Source of the DNA: Methanobacteriota archaeon
GTDB lineage: Archaea; Thermoplasmatota; DTKX01; GCA-020343715
Direction: 5' to 3'
NCBI GenBank assembly: GCA_030594725.1
Contig: JAUVEQ010000049.1
Span: 1-11,345 of the forward strand
Length of the DNA: 11,345 nt
Of the stretch, positions 1 through 7,768 are shown piece by piece. The position numbers were made by a program, and so were the translations under genes. Each line of letters opens with the position of its first letter. The stretch's first letter is position 1. A model generated the notes under the pieces. That model was not told the origin of the DNA, searched no databases, and worked only from the letters and a program-made list of their open reading frames with translations.

Positions 1-1
1 G

Positions 2-3000
2 TTGCTCATCACCCTGTCTGACCTGATCGTCGGATGGATCACCGGCGCGGGATGGTCCCAGAGGCTGATGGAGTGGATAATAGATCTGATCACAGACTTC
101 AGGGTAAGGTCCGAGATCGACATGGAGTTCCTGGGCACAGACGTGGTCATCCACGACTACGACGAGAACGGCCTGGACGTGGGCGACCGTATCGAGTGGA
201 TCAGCGAGGTATCTACAAGGGTCAACCGAACACCCGATGGGAGCTGGCGTGATGTGCTTCAGAGCTACATCATACCGAGGTACTATATCCACGTGCCCAA
301 GAGCACCTATTCCAAGACCTACACTAACACAGAGGAGACCGACGAGCGGTTCGACGACGACTACGGGTGGAGGGAGACGGACTACGAGATCCGGGCCTGG
401 GCAGAGCCAGGGATCGGGATGGTGAACTACCCCGTCACCCTCACCTTCAAAGCCGACACCAGGGTTTACTACGACGAGTGCTGGTGGGCCATCGTCTGGT
501 GGTGCGGCCGCACGGATAGCACCGACACTGTCTCCGCAGACCCGACCACCATGTACTTCGACGTGCTGCCCGGTTCGGTGGACGACTTCGCCAAGTGGCG
601 AGGCATCACCTCCAATGACTGGGACGGCGACGGCCTCAACAATACCGACGAGGCGAGAACGAGCCAATGGAAGTGGGACACCGATGGCGACGGCCTCGGC
701 GACGATTACGAGCTGAAGATTGGGTCCATCCCTTGGCTCTACGACTCCGATGGTGATGGCCTCAACGACATGACCGAGCACCTCTGGAACAGCAACCCCA
801 GGAACAGGGACACCGACGGCGACGGCCTCAACGACTACGTCGAGCACAACGGCTGGGTCGTATCATTCAACTACTTCGGCACGGACTTCCACTGGCATAT
901 CAATTCCAACCCCCGGTTCAACAACACCGACGGCGATGCGGTAAACGACTTCCTGGAATACAGGACGCTCCAGAACCCCCGGTCCGCTGACACCGACGGC
1001 GACGGGGTCAAGGACGAGATCCGCGATTACTTCGAGACGTACTTCCACCACATCCAGAACATGATCGAGGGTCCCTACAGCTCCGCGATCGCCGTCGACG
1101 CGGCCGGGAACGTCTACCTCGCAGTCAACAAGGACGGTACCGGCATCACCTCCAACTGCATCGCCAAGTACGACAAGAACGGCGTGTTCTTGAAGAAATG
1201 GGACCGGTGGGAGCCATCCGGGGTGGTGAACTACTTCGGTAGTATTATGGGGATCATCATAGGACCCGATGGCGACCTGTGGGTCCTCGACTTTTGGAAG
1301 GGTCTGACCAAGTGGAGCAAGGAGGGTGCGTACAGGAGCTGGTGGCTCTATGATGGCACCAACCCGGGGATACTGTATCCTTTCGCCTTCGACATCGCAG
1401 AGGACGGGACACTGTACATCGCGGAGCAAGGGTCCAACACCATCCGGGTCTTCGACCAGAGCCGCAACCTCTTGAGGGTCATAGGTAGCCCTGGCACCGG
1501 GGATGGCCAGTTCTCTAAACCCCGGGCCCTGGCGATCCACCCCGATGGCTACGTGTTCGTCAGCGATAATGTCAACCGCATCCAGAAGTTCGCCGTTAAC
1601 GGGACGCACATTGCCACGTACAAAGGGACCGTTGTCGGTAACTTCGAATTTCCCCATGATATCGACGTCGACCAAAACGGGGACCTCTTCATCACCGAGC
1701 CCTACCTGCACCGCATCCAGAAGGTCAACGTCGACATGAAGTGGATAGACACCATGTGCGGAAAAGGGAGCAGTAACGGCAAGGTCGTTAATCCCATCAG
1801 TCTTGTGATAACCGACGACAACTACATCTACATATCAGACAGAGGCAACTACCGCGTCCAGAAGATGTGGCAGAAGGTGGTCTTCGTTCCCGCCTCGTCG
1901 TACGTCGTCTTCACCGATACCGACGGCGACGGGTTCAACGACACCGAGGAAGCCAACGAGTGGACGGTCACCGTGGTCAACGCCTCAGGAACCATCAAGT
2001 TCAACGTGACCTCGGACGCGATGTCACCCGACACCGACGGCGACGGCCTCAACGACCTCAAGGAGTTCCAGCTGTTGTCGAATCCCAGGTCACCAGACAC
2101 CGACGCAGACGGGGTAATGGACGCCGATGAACTGGCGCTGGGCACCAACCTCACCCACTGGGACAGCGACGGAGACACCCTCGACGATGGCATCGAGGTC
2201 ACCCTGAAGAGCAATCCCCTTATGAACGACTCTGACCAGGACGGCCTGTTCGATGCATTGGAGTGGAAGCTGGGTTCCGACCCGCTGAGTCGGGACACGG
2301 ACCAGGACGGCCTGGAGGACCTGTTGGAGGTGAGCTTCGGCTCCAACATCACGAACCCCGACACCGACGGCGACCTCATGTTCGATGGCCTCGAGTACGA
2401 CCTGGGGATCTCGCCCAACAACCCCGACATAGATGGCGACGGCATCCTGGACGGCTACGAGGCCATCTTCGGGACAGACCCCAAGAACGGTGACACCGAC
2501 GGCGACAACCTGATGGACGGCTTCGAGATCGGCATGAGGATCGACCCCACGTCGAACGACACCGACGGCGACTCTGTGCTGGACTCCACCGAGCTGGACA
2601 TCGGCCTCAACCCGAACAGCGCCGACAGCGACGGCGATGGTGTACCAGACGACCTGGACCTGGACTACGAGGTGGACCTCGGCCAGAAGGTATACTTGGC
2701 CATTGACGAGATCGGCAACAAGACCCGTTTCATCGAGAATCTGATGGGCACGGTCGATCTCCAGGTCGTGGAGCCCAGGACCCTCATCGACAGCTACAAG
2801 AGCGCCAGGTACATCGTGCTCGTGGGAGATCCCAGCTCTGACGAGGGTACGGCGGGTAGCATCATCCGTGCCCTTCTGGAGGACACACCGGATCTCCTGG
2901 ATCGCCTGATAACCTCGGGCGAGTTCCACATCACAGCTCGCTATGGGATGTGGGCCCAGACGCAGACCATCGTCATGCTCTCACGGCCCTTCGCGTCCGA

Positions 3001-5149
3001 CCACATCAGGGTGGCGGGCATCCTCAAGAGCATGAGGATGACAGTGGGAGAAGGTGCCGTGGCAGCCACGTACCTGAACCCCAGGTCATGCTTCATGATG
3101 GACGACGTGGACACCATCAAGCAGACGGACACCGCCATATGGACCAAGCTGGACGAGATGGCGACCTTCAGCGTGAGCATCACCAAGTACACCGAGGAGG
3201 ACGCCCCCCATCATCTGGACGCCACGAATGGCCTCGAGCCCGGCGACGAGGTGATGGGCAAGTACGTCTCCGTTGAGGTGAGCGAGAGCATCCAGACCAA
3301 CCTCACCGATATGGTGACCGGCTCGAACATCAAGCTCTACTACACCTTGGACGACCTGGACATGAACGACGACGGGGACGCCAACGACTCCGACGACCTC
3401 AACGAGGAGACCCTCTGCCTCTACCATCTCGACGAAGAGGACGGGACGTGGGTGAAGGTCAGGGAGGACCTCCCTTGGGTCACTGATGCGGGTGTGAACA
3501 CCACCGACGTGATGCTGTACGGCACCCAGTACGCTGGATACGTGTGGGCGGAGATCAGCCACTTCTCCCACTTCGGGGCCGGAGGACGCCCGAACACCTT
3601 CCTGCCCACTTTGGCCGACGCAGGCAATGACGCCGAGGGCTTCACGAACCAGATAATAACATTCAACGGCACGGCCTCCACGGGCAATGGAGAGCTCAAC
3701 TACACGTGGACGTTCTATCACCGGTCCCAGCAGGTCACGCTGTACGGCCCCACGGCCGAGTTCGTGTTCACGGAGACCGGGGAACACGTCATCACACTGC
3801 TGGTCAAGGACGAGTACAACGTCGTCGACGGCGACACGGTGTTCATCACCATAACCTCGATGGCGGAGAGGATGTTCGACCTTGTGGTCGGGCCCATCCT
3901 TGACGAGCACGGAGAGCCCGTAACGAACGCCCACGTAAGGGTAGCCGTATCGAACTTCCGGTTCTTCGGGGAGTCCGACGACGAGGGCATTGCGCTGCTG
4001 GAGATGGCCGTGGCCTTCCAGGACAGGAACGTCGAGGTCTTCGTCGTCAAGAGCGGGTACGATACCTTGGAGTTCGATACGCGCATCACCCCAGAGGGCG
4101 TCCTCTCCTCGGCTCCACCCACGATGTACAGGGAGCTTACCCTGGTGGTCGCCCACGCAGGCCTCGATCGGATCGCTTACACGGGCGAGAATACCATCCT
4201 GAACGGCACCCTCTCCGCTGGGAACGGCGGGATAGTGAACTACACGTGGTCCTTCACGCACATGGGCGTAGAACGCAACCTCTACGGGCCCACCCCCGTC
4301 TACGTCTTCGAGGAGGAGTGCGATTGCACTGTGACCCTCACCGTCACCGACTTCCGGGGACTCTCCGGCGAGGCCGAGGTGACCCTCACCGTCATCGAGA
4401 GACCCCTCGAGCAGTTCACCCTCTTTGTGGGCCCCGTGATGGACCAGTACAACCTCCCGGTGGTCGGGGCACAGGTCGATCTCATCATCGGCGACGTCGA
4501 GTACGACGGGAAGACGATGACGGACGGCGTGGCCTACATCGTCCTGCCTGGCCCCGCAAAGGGTAAGGATGTCAGGGTGCGCATAGCCGGATTGGACATC
4601 GCAACCATCGAGTACTACACCACCATCACCTCAGGGGGAACGCTGGAGACTGCCGTCCCGTCCGCCCAGAGCGAGGCCAAGCACCCGACACCGGGCGCTA
4701 CTTCCGAGGGGTCCGCAGGATGGCTCATAGGGCTTATTCTGGCCCTGGTGGTCGTGATACTGCTTGCATTCCTCATAGTCACCAAACGCATCGGTGGCAG
4801 AAAGCAGGAACCTCTCGAGGAGACGGAGGAGGAAGCCCCGGCCGAAGGGGTAGAGGCCACCACGGACGAGGACATCGATGCCTTGCTAGAGGATGTGAAT
4901 GGGGAAAGCCCTGCGGAAGGTGAGATGGCTGAGGACGAGGTCCATGTCATCAAGCCGCCCGCATCTGAGGAAGGGAAGGATGACGATGCAGGTGCTTCCG
5001 CTGTGGCCTTTGGGGACCTTCCCAGGTCATCGTCCAGGAAACCGGCCACCAAACCCGTGGAGCCAACGGAAGAGAACGTGCAGCTCGCCTCAACGGAGGC
5101 GGACGGAGAGATGGAGGCCACGGACGAGAACGTGGACGCTGACATCTGA
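2..5149 (+). CDS. Giant calcium-repeat / NHL propeller / PKD surface protein, C-terminally anchored (5' partial)
   Basis: This is probably a secreted cell-surface or S-layer-associated protein. The reading frame is open to the window edge and shows no signal peptide, so the N-terminus is missing; the TTG at position 2 is unlikely to be the real start. Order by visible residue: unassigned N-terminal part (1-203); six thrombospondin type 3-like DxDGDG repeats (206-340); NHL-type beta-propeller (about 360-630); eleven more calcium-type repeats (638-887); an S-layer-like alpha/beta region (about 895-1060); a PGF-pre-PGF-like region ending in HFSHFG (about 1091-1193); PKD 1 (1201-1285) and carboxypeptidase-regulatory-like 1 (1291-1380); PKD 2 and a second such domain (1381-1556); one membrane helix (1574-1594) followed by KR; and an acidic tail of about 120 residues. 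Many N-x-S/T sequons fit an N-glycosylated exterior. Its partner or ligand is unknown; adhesion or envelope structure is inference. The domain calls come from reading motifs, not from profile searches. Confidence 0.85.
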   Translation: MLITLSDLIVGWITGAGWSQRLMEWIIDLITDFRVRSEIDMEFLGTDVVIHDYDENGLDVGDRIEWISEVSTRVNRTPDGSWRDVLQSYIIPRYYIHVPKSTYSKTYTNTEETDERFDDDYGWRETDYEIRAWAEPGIGMVNYPVTLTFKADTRVYYDECWWAIVWWCGRTDSTDTVSADPTTMYFDVLPGSVDDFAKWRGITSNDWDGDGLNNTDEARTSQWKWDTDGDGLGDDYELKIGSIPWLYDSDGDGLNDMTEHLWNSNPRNRDTDGDGLNDYVEHNGWVVSFNYFGTDFHWHINSNPRFNNTDGDAVNDFLEYRTLQNPRSADTDGDGVKDEIRDYFETYFHHIQNMIEGPYSSAIAVDAAGNVYLAVNKDGTGITSNCIAKYDKNGVFLKKWDRWEPSGVVNYFGSIMGIIIGPDGDLWVLDFWKGLTKWSKEGAYRSWWLYDGTNPGILYPFAFDIAEDGTLYIAEQGSNTIRVFDQSRNLLRVIGSPGTGDGQFSKPRALAIHPDGYVFVSDNVNRIQKFAVNGTHIATYKGTVVGNFEFPHDIDVDQNGDLFITEPYLHRIQKVNVDMKWIDTMCGKGSSNGKVVNPISLVITDDNYIYISDRGNYRVQKMWQKVVFVPASSYVVFTDTDGDGFNDTEEANEWTVTVVNASGTIKFNVTSDAMSPDTDGDGLNDLKEFQLLSNPRSPDTDADGVMDADELALGTNLTHWDSDGDTLDDGIEVTLKSNPLMNDSDQDGLFDALEWKLGSDPLSRDTDQDGLEDLLEVSFGSNITNPDTDGDLMFDGLEYDLGISPNNPDIDGDGILDGYEAIFGTDPKNGDTDGDNLMDGFEIGMRIDPTSNDTDGDSVLDSTELDIGLNPNSADSDGDGVPDDLDLDYEVDLGQKVYLAIDEIGNKTRFIENLMGTVDLQVVEPRTLIDSYKSARYIVLVGDPSSDEGTAGSIIRALLEDTPDLLDRLITSGEFHITARYGMWAQTQTIVMLSRPFASDHIRVAGILKSMRMTVGEGAVAATYLNPRSCFMMDDVDTIKQTDTAIWTKLDEMATFSVSITKYTEEDAPHHLDATNGLEPGDEVMGKYVSVEVSESIQTNLTDMVTGSNIKLYYTLDDLDMNDDGDANDSDDLNEETLCLYHLDEEDGTWVKVREDLPWVTDAGVNTTDVMLYGTQYAGYVWAEISHFSHFGAGGRPNTFLPTLADAGNDAEGFTNQIITFNGTASTGNGELNYTWTFYHRSQQVTLYGPTAEFVFTETGEHVITLLVKDEYNVVDGDTVFITITSMAERMFDLVVGPILDEHGEPVTNAHVRVAVSNFRFFGESDDEGIALLEMAVAFQDRNVEVFVVKSGYDTLEFDTRITPEGVLSSAPPTMYRELTLVVAHAGLDRIAYTGENTILNGTLSAGNGGIVNYTWSFTHMGVERNLYGPTPVYVFEEECDCTVTLTVTDFRGLSGEAEVTLTVIERPLEQFTLFVGPVMDQYNLPVVGAQVDLIIGDVEYDGKTMTDGVAYIVLPGPAKGKDVRVRIAGLDIATIEYYTTITSGGTLETAVPSAQSEAKHPTPGATSEGSAGWLIGLILALVVVILLAFLIVTKRIGGRKQEPLEETEEEAPAEGVEATTDEDIDALLEDVNGESPAEGEMAEDEVHVIKPPASEEGKDDDAGASAVAFGDLPRSSSRKPATKPVEPTEENVQLASTEADGEMEATDENVDADI
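617..1021 (+). repeat. Calcium-binding TSP3-like repeat array 1 (six units, within the surface protein)
   Basis: Six degenerate units of the form (D/N)xDGDxxxD are seen here, such as DTDGDGLND. They are separated by 20 to 40 residues that often contain 'SNPR'. The acidic loops are typical calcium ligands of thrombospondin type 3 and EF-hand-like repeats in secreted proteins. At DNA level the array recurs as GACACCGACGGCGACGGC-type segments. It is coding sequence, not a mobile or CRISPR repeat. Confidence 0.85.
1913..2662 (+). repeat. Calcium-binding TSP3-like repeat array 2 (eleven units, within the surface protein)
   Basis: Eleven further units follow the propeller, at a more regular spacing of roughly 19 to 24 residues. 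Several carry substitutions in the loop (DSDQDG, DTDADG, DTDGDL, DIDGDG). The usual form is a loop, then a short acidic helix, then a 'G(S/T)NP' turn. Some units overlap glycosylation sequons (NDT, NDS). The array probably forms a calcium-rigidified stalk between the propeller and the S-layer-like region; that role is inferred from the family. Confidence 0.85.
3602..4669 (+). repeat. Internal duplication: PKD plus carboxypeptidase-regulatory-like unit, two copies
   Basis: Two consecutive units of about 175 to 180 residues (3602-4141 and 4142-4669) share the same plan. Each PKD domain has an NGT...NYTW motif followed by LYGPT, a strand ending in an acidic VF segment, and a terminal TLTV or FITIT strand. 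Each is followed by a domain opening with F(D/T)L(V/F)VGP and a PV..A.V segment, as in carboxypeptidase-regulatory-like folds. The copies are diverged at DNA level, so this is an old protein-level duplication that lengthens the membrane-proximal stalk. Confidence 0.75.
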
Positions 5150-5173
5150 GCCCCCTGCCATCCAAGGTCAGCA

Positions 5174-5187
5174 CGGTCCCAGGACCG
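5174..5187. other. Short inverted repeat downstream of the surface-protein gene
   Basis: CGGTC and GACCG flank a 4-base loop, 25 bases after the stop codon at 5149. The hairpin is GC-rich but no T-run follows, so a terminator role is unproven. The rest of 5150-5330 shows no gene that I can support. Confidence 0.25.
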
Positions 5188-5330
5188 GAAGGTGCCCTCG
5201 GCCCATACCCTGTAAGGGCTTGCAGTCCTGACCAACGGGGCTGAGGACCGAGCCTGGAACACCGGCCCGAGGTCACCTGACATCTCTGTCATCCTCGATA
5301 CCACCGAGCGCGGCATGGGGTCCTGTGCCC

Positions 5331-5338
5331 TTTCTATA
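5331..5338 (+). promoter_or_regulatory. Weak candidate TATA box for the decarboxylase gene
   Basis: TTTCTATA lies 69 bases before the ATG at 5408. It would place transcription start near 5360 with a leader of about 45 bases. It departs from the archaeal consensus, and the T/A-containing segment near 5352-5357 (GTTTAA) is an alternative. No clear BRE is seen. Confidence 0.25.
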
Positions 5339-5407
5339 GGGTTTCCGAACGGTTTAACTGGTACCAGGTCCGTTTCGCTCCCGTTCCCAGGTCCGTGGGG
5401 GATCATT

Positions 5408-6820
5408 ATGGAAAACGAGGAGTTCAGACGGCGGGCCCACGAGACGGTGGACTGGATGGCAGACTACCTGGAGGGCGTCGAGGACTACCCTGTCAGGTCC
5501 CAGGCAGGTCCTGGGGATGTGCTCAACCAGCTACCGCCATCACCTCCCGAGGAGGGGGAGCCCTTCGACGATATCATGACCGACCTAGACAGCATCATCA
5601 TGCCAGGCATCACCCACTGGCAGCATCCCTCCTTCTTCGCCTACTTTCCCGCCAACAACAGCCCGCCCTCCGTCCTGGCGGAGATGATCGTCTCCGCCCT
5701 GAGCGTGCAGTGCATGATATGGCAGACCTCACCCGCAGCCACCGAGCTGGAGGAGAGGGTCATGGAGTGGCTACGGGACATGCTGGGGCTGCCCAAGACA
5801 TTCACCGGGGTCCTCCAGGATACCGCCTCCACGGCGACCCTCTGCGCCATCGTCTCCGCCAGGGAGCGTGCCACGGATCACGCCGTCAACGCAAAGGGGA
5901 TGGGCGTATGGGGCGACCTCACCGCCTACTGCTCCACCGAGACCCACTCCTCGATAGAGAAGGGCGTCAAGATAGCGGGTCTCGGAAGGGAGAACCTCCG
6001 GAAGGTCCCGGTGGACGTGGACTTCGCGATGGTCCCGGGAGAGCTGGAGAAGGCGATACAGGAGGACCTGGACGATGGGAAGAGGCCGGTCATCGCGGTG
6101 GCCACCATCGGCACCACGGGCTCCACAGCCATCGATCCCTTGAGGGAGATCGGTGAGGTCTGCAAGAAACACGGCATCTGGCTCCATGTCGACGCCGCCC
6201 ACGCCGGCACGGCGCTCCTGTTGCCCGAGTACCGATGGATGGTCGACGGCATCGTCATGGCCGACAGCTTCGTGATGAACCCTCACAAGTGGATGCTATC
6301 GAACCTGCCCTGCTCGGCCTACTTCGTCAGGGACCCGGAAGCTCTCGTAAGGACCTTCGAGATCATGCCCGAGTATCTCAGGACCAGTGAGGCGGGCGTC
6401 ACGAACTACAGGGACTGGGGCATCCAGCTGGGAAGGCGCTTCAACGCCCTCAAGTTGTGGTTCGTCATCCGCAGCTACGGGGTCGAGGGCCTGCAGGCCA
6501 TCGTTCGGGAGCACATCCGGTTGGCCCGCTGGATCGTTGAGCGGATCGAGGCCTCGGAGGACTTCGAGGTCCTGGCGCCCGTGCCCGTCAACCTCGTCTG
6601 CTTCCGCTACCACCCGGCGGGCGTCGATGACCCCGATGAGATGGACCGGCTCAACCAGGAGCTGCTCGAGGGACTGAACAGCACGGGGAAGCTGTACCTT
6701 ACCCACACCAGACTGGGCGGGGTCCTCACCCTCCGTCTCGTCGTGGGACAGACCAGGGTGGAACAGGGGCATGTCGAGAGGGCCTGGGAACTCATCCAGA
6801 GAACGGCCAGGCAACTCTGA
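5408..6820 (+). CDS. Aromatic-L-amino-acid decarboxylase (PLP-dependent, group II)
   Basis: This cytosolic enzyme is predicted to remove CO2 from an aromatic amino acid (tyrosine, tryptophan, phenylalanine or DOPA) to give the amine. The protein has 470 residues, the usual length of animal and bacterial members of the family. Seen directly: HPSFFAYFPANN from residue 73; H180 in ETHSS, matching the PLP-stacking His of human DDC; D262 in HVDAAHAG, which binds the pyridine nitrogen; K294 in NPHKWM, the Schiff-base lysine; and Y323, exactly 29 residues after it, matching the catalytic loop Tyr332. The Tyr favours decarboxylase over aldehyde synthase activity. The ATG at 5408 was chosen because family similarity starts there and GGGGGATC lies just upstream; the in-frame ATG at 5315 only adds unrelated residues. 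The gene stands alone and converges on rpoD. It is much longer than, and distinct from, archaeal MfnA tyrosine decarboxylase. The exact substrate cannot be read from the sequence. Confidence 0.93.
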   Translation: MENEEFRRRAHETVDWMADYLEGVEDYPVRSQAGPGDVLNQLPPSPPEEGEPFDDIMTDLDSIIMPGITHWQHPSFFAYFPANNSPPSVLAEMIVSALSVQCMIWQTSPAATELEERVMEWLRDMLGLPKTFTGVLQDTASTATLCAIVSARERATDHAVNAKGMGVWGDLTAYCSTETHSSIEKGVKIAGLGRENLRKVPVDVDFAMVPGELEKAIQEDLDDGKRPVIAVATIGTTGSTAIDPLREIGEVCKKHGIWLHVDAAHAGTALLLPEYRWMVDGIVMADSFVMNPHKWMLSNLPCSAYFVRDPEALVRTFEIMPEYLRTSEAGVTNYRDWGIQLGRRFNALKLWFVIRSYGVEGLQAIVREHIRLARWIVERIEASEDFEVLAPVPVNLVCFRYHPAGVDDPDEMDRLNQELLEGLNSTGKLYLTHTRLGGVLTLRLVVGQTRVEQGHVERAWELIQRTARQL

Positions 6821-6904
6821 CCTTCGCTGTGCGTGGAAGGGGACCCGGCGACCCCATCGAGGTGCATGACCGATAGCGGGCGACCTATTGGTGGTAAGTG
6901 GTCG

Positions 6905-6921
6905 AGGGCTCCGGATGCCCT
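6905..6921. terminator. Possible hairpin in the convergent gap after rpoD
   Basis: AGGGC and GCCCT pair across a 7-base loop, immediately after the rpoD stop codon read on the minus strand. The gap of 101 bases between the convergent genes (6821-6921) holds no ORF that I can support. No T-run follows the hairpin on either strand, so a terminator function is only a possibility. Confidence 0.25.
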
Positions 6922-7755
6922 TCAACCCAGGGAGCTGACGCCGTTGCGGAAGTCGTTGGCCTTGGTGTCGAGGAGATCCAGGGCGTACTGCAGCGCCCGC
7001 TTGGCGCTGATCGACCCATCGGTCTCGAAGGTCATGATGAACTTGGTGTCATCGGTCTCCACGGTCACGGCCTTGGTCTCGCACTCGTCGACGCAGGTCA
7101 TGCAAAGGGTGCATGCCTCGGGGTCGGCCACCTCGGTCTTCTTGTCGTCCATGGTGAAGACGTCCCGGGGGCAGCGCTTGACGCAAACGCCGGAGAGGTC
7201 GCACTTCTTCTTGTTTATCTTGATGGTGGGGTAGTACTTGAAGCCCACTCCGTGGCAGACCTGCCACTTGGCGTGCGTGCGTCCCGTGCCCAGGATGGCC
7301 GTGGCGTAGATGAGCGGGGCCTGCCCCTCGGACAGCTTTACCAGGGGGATGAGGTCCTCCGTGATCTTGAGGCTGCTGTCGCCCACGGGCTCCAGGTCGC
7401 CCGAGTAGACGGTGCAAGGCCCCTTCTTGTTGAGCGTGTACATGATGGAGCACTTGGGGCAACCCTCGCCCTCGCACTCGCATTCGTCCTGGAAGCTGAA
7501 GAAGTCAAGGTCGGTGGGGATTGGCACCTGGCCCAGCCTGTGGGACAGTATCTCGTCGAACAGGGGGGAGATGCTCTCGTACTCCCTGCCGTCCTGGTCC
7601 CGGATGGGACCGAGATGGAACTCCACCTCCTCGATGGCCATCTTGGGGATGTCCGAGATGAGGGTCTGCCGGAGGGAGTTCATGAAAGCAGGTGACGCTT
7701 CTGACACGACGAGAAGGGCCTTGGTCTCGGTAAGGGTCCGGACTTCCATCTTCAT
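6922..7755 (-). CDS. rpoD: DNA-directed RNA polymerase subunit D (Rpb3/alpha-like) with ferredoxin-like domain
   Basis: Subunit D pairs with subunit L to form the assembly platform of archaeal RNA polymerase, as the alpha dimer does in bacteria and Rpb3/Rpb11 in eukaryotes. The protein has 277 residues. The N-terminal dimerisation half contains NSLRQTLISDIPKMAIEEVEF; a Cys loop C92-x-C94-x4-C99-x2-C102 matches the zinc loop of Rpb3-like subunits. A ferredoxin-like insert follows, with motif 1 C185, S188, C191, C195-P and motif 2 C215, C218, C221, C225. The C-terminus returns to the dimerisation helix (ISAKRALQYALDLL). One 4Fe-4S site (C195, C215, C218, C221) is complete, while the other has Ser in place of a Cys. 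The ATG at 7755 was chosen because it lies 13 bases after the rps11 stop behind a G-run; the upstream in-frame ATG at 7812 lies inside rps11. It is the last gene of the operon. Confidence 0.96.
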   Translation of the reverse strand: MKMEVRTLTETKALLVVSEASPAFMNSLRQTLISDIPKMAIEEVEFHLGPIRDQDGREYESISPLFDEILSHRLGQVPIPTDLDFFSFQDECECEGEGCPKCSIMYTLNKKGPCTVYSGDLEPVGDSSLKITEDLIPLVKLSEGQAPLIYATAILGTGRTHAKWQVCHGVGFKYYPTIKINKKKCDLSGVCVKRCPRDVFTMDDKKTEVADPEACTLCMTCVDECETKAVTVETDDTKFIMTFETDGSISAKRALQYALDLLDTKANDFRNGVSSLG

Positions 7756-7768
7756 GTGTGTTCCCCCC

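Noticed and set aside
617..2662. Regular short DNA repeats resembling a CRISPR-like or satellite array
   Set aside because: The repeats are degenerate, in frame, and encode the DxDGDG calcium loops of one continuous protein.
3086..4261. Long minus-strand open frame (391 codons) opposite the surface-protein gene, with similar ones at 863-1711 and 2090-2929
   Set aside because: They mirror the GAC/GTC-rich coding strand, are rich in Val, Asp and Gly with no domain pattern, and lack ribosome binding sites. The plus-strand frame has clear domains throughout.
5278..5291. Inverted repeat TGACA-TCTC-TGTCA upstream of the decarboxylase gene, considered as an operator or terminator
   Set aside because: Five base pairs with a 4-base loop occur by chance at this length, no T-run follows, and it does not overlap a convincing promoter.
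4615..5406. Minus-strand open frame of 263 codons covering the intergenic region
   Set aside because: It is Ser/Pro-rich, overlaps the end of the surface-protein gene in antisense, and shows no recognisable domain or binding site.
5315..5407. N-terminal extension of the decarboxylase from the ATG at 5315
   Set aside because: The extra 31 residues have no family similarity and overlap the promoter region. The ATG at 5408 has a plausible ribosome binding site and matches the usual start of the family.
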